A stretch of 64,000 nucleotides of DNA, taken from NCBI GenBank assembly GCA_903813345.2, contig CAIIXF020000010.1, forward strand, positions 14,081,181 through 14,145,180, written 5' to 3'. Below the pieces are notes generated by a model that made no database searches, had not been told where the DNA came from, and saw only the letters and a program-made list of their open reading frames with translations. How positions within the stretch are numbered: the stretch's first letter is position 1; every line of letters starts with the position of its first letter. This document shows, piece by piece, positions 63,023 to 64,000 of the stretch. This DNA is from Owenia fusiformis (lineage: Eukaryota; Annelida; Polychaeta; Sabellida; Oweniidae). The position numbers and the translations under genes were made by a program.

Positions 63023-64000
63023 CTATCCCCTTCAATAGAAAAATTGTTCGTCCTCGAACAACATGTCTAAATATATAAGTCCTGTTTGCTTTAGATGTGC
63101 TATGCAGTGCAATGCAATACATTGTATGTAATATGATACACTACAATTTTTCTAAACTGTTCTTCAGAGATAAGGAGCTATAAGCTGATATATGTATGTC
63201 TATAACAATTTGTATATACATGTATACATTGTATGTCCATCAGAAGGTTTATATAGTTCTTGGTTTCATAACCCTTAGTTGAAATGTTCAAAGGTCAGTT
63301 TCATTTGCTGGTGCTGAGTATGGTATATTTGAAGTCTCTGCCGATCTATGTAGTCAGATGTAATATTGTTCTTTAGCTAGCAGAAAATCTCCTTATTGTA
63401 GGCGGTATTGTTCTCTCCATCTTTTCTCATGTAGACAACTGGATTTTAGCATCCCATCTGACTTGTGCCAACTTGGAGGTAGCTCCAACTACAGTATCAC
63501 TGCATGCTGCACAAATGACACTGAGATCAACACGGGATCAGTGCTTTGTAGTATGCATTGAACTAGAGTAGACATCCTTCATACATTCTCATATCGCATT
63601 ATCGCTACCCAGAGGCCTTCCAAGGGTTCCACCATAAAATGGCAAACCTAAAATTTAATAAGATTCTAACCTCTCTATCCTACTTGAAGGGTTTTAAGTA
63701 TTTCTATACGAACCCCCCTTAGGATCTTAAGGCATTAATCTTCTTAGGTTACTTAGATTAAGTCATATATAATAACTTGTCCAACATTAGACTATAGGGT
63801 GATCATTCCACCACCCTCTTTCTAATCTATACAAGTCTAATAATATACAATAATATATAGAATATAAGGAATTAAACAATACATTCTGTAACAAAATATG
63901 AAACTTCTTCAAAACATCAAACTCAACCTGCTTGTTCCAGGTTCTTCACAATTCTCTTTTGATTCATAACTTAATTCCATGAGATATATTTCTCATATAA
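63023..64000 (-). mobile_element. Internal region Y', second copy, running off the window
   Basis: It is near-identical to 41746-42722, with the polypurine tract, the CGTCCTCGAACAACATGTC segment and the acceptor-like region. It shows that the retroelement cluster continues to the right as a tandem arrangement. Confidence 0.8.

Overview
This window is AT-rich, intron-rich nuclear DNA from an invertebrate animal. The host genes have metazoan exon-intron structure (GT-AG introns of 0.2-2.6 kb) and encode metazoan proteins. The many small inverted-repeat elements and the Ty3/gypsy LTR elements fit a marine invertebrate, but the sequence alone does not fix the phylum.

Host genes. (1) 2,711-19,314 (+) holds 22 exons of a nephrin/SNS-type adhesion receptor: nine Ig-like domains, one FN3 domain, a transmembrane helix and a Tyr/Pro-rich tail. 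The signal-peptide exon lies upstream of what I can see. A long 3' UTR runs to about 22,945. (2) 30,230-39,108 (-) is a complete 12-exon KAT7/HBO1-type MYST histone acetyltransferase. Its exons sum to 1,815 nt, or 604 codons plus stop, with every phase compatible. (3) 39,975-40,285 (+) is the first exon of an ABHD10-like mitochondrial alpha/beta hydrolase, head-to-head with KAT7. The rest of that gene must lie beyond at least 23 kb of retroelements in its first intron.

Repeats between the genes. 23,924-28,494 is a higher-order tandem repeat (2,047-bp unit = one 473-bp TTAA-flanked module plus two 787-bp modules). Many MITE-like inverted-repeat elements and minisatellites sit in introns and UTRs. 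A decayed non-LTR retrotransposon abuts a KAT7 exon.

Retroelement cluster, about 40,420-64,000 (all elements on the - strand). A full-length Ty3/gypsy element (43,717-55,513) carries gag, pro, pol and a downstream accessory gene between near-identical 1.7-kb LTRs. It is inserted, with a CAAG target duplication, into an LTR of a related element. Around it are gag/pol-less LTR units sharing two LTR types (called B and C here), including a roughly 2.2-kb block repeated at both ends of the cluster. The accessory gene encodes a C2H2-like zinc finger, a basic nuclear-localisation stretch, 36-residue repeats and an acidic C-terminus, the layout of a transcriptional activator.

The most unusual feature is at 57,397-60,505. 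An apparently complete, about 3.1-kb circular Rep-encoding (CRESS) DNA virus genome is inserted into one copy of that accessory gene. It has an intact 370-aa Rep, an origin stem-loop with a conserved nonanucleotide and iterons, a circularly permuted capsid gene (split by the insertion point) and an overlapping 84-codon ORF. A paralogous uninterrupted copy at 45,903-45,916 gives the empty site. The insertion is precise to within one base and the break lies in cap, not at the origin.
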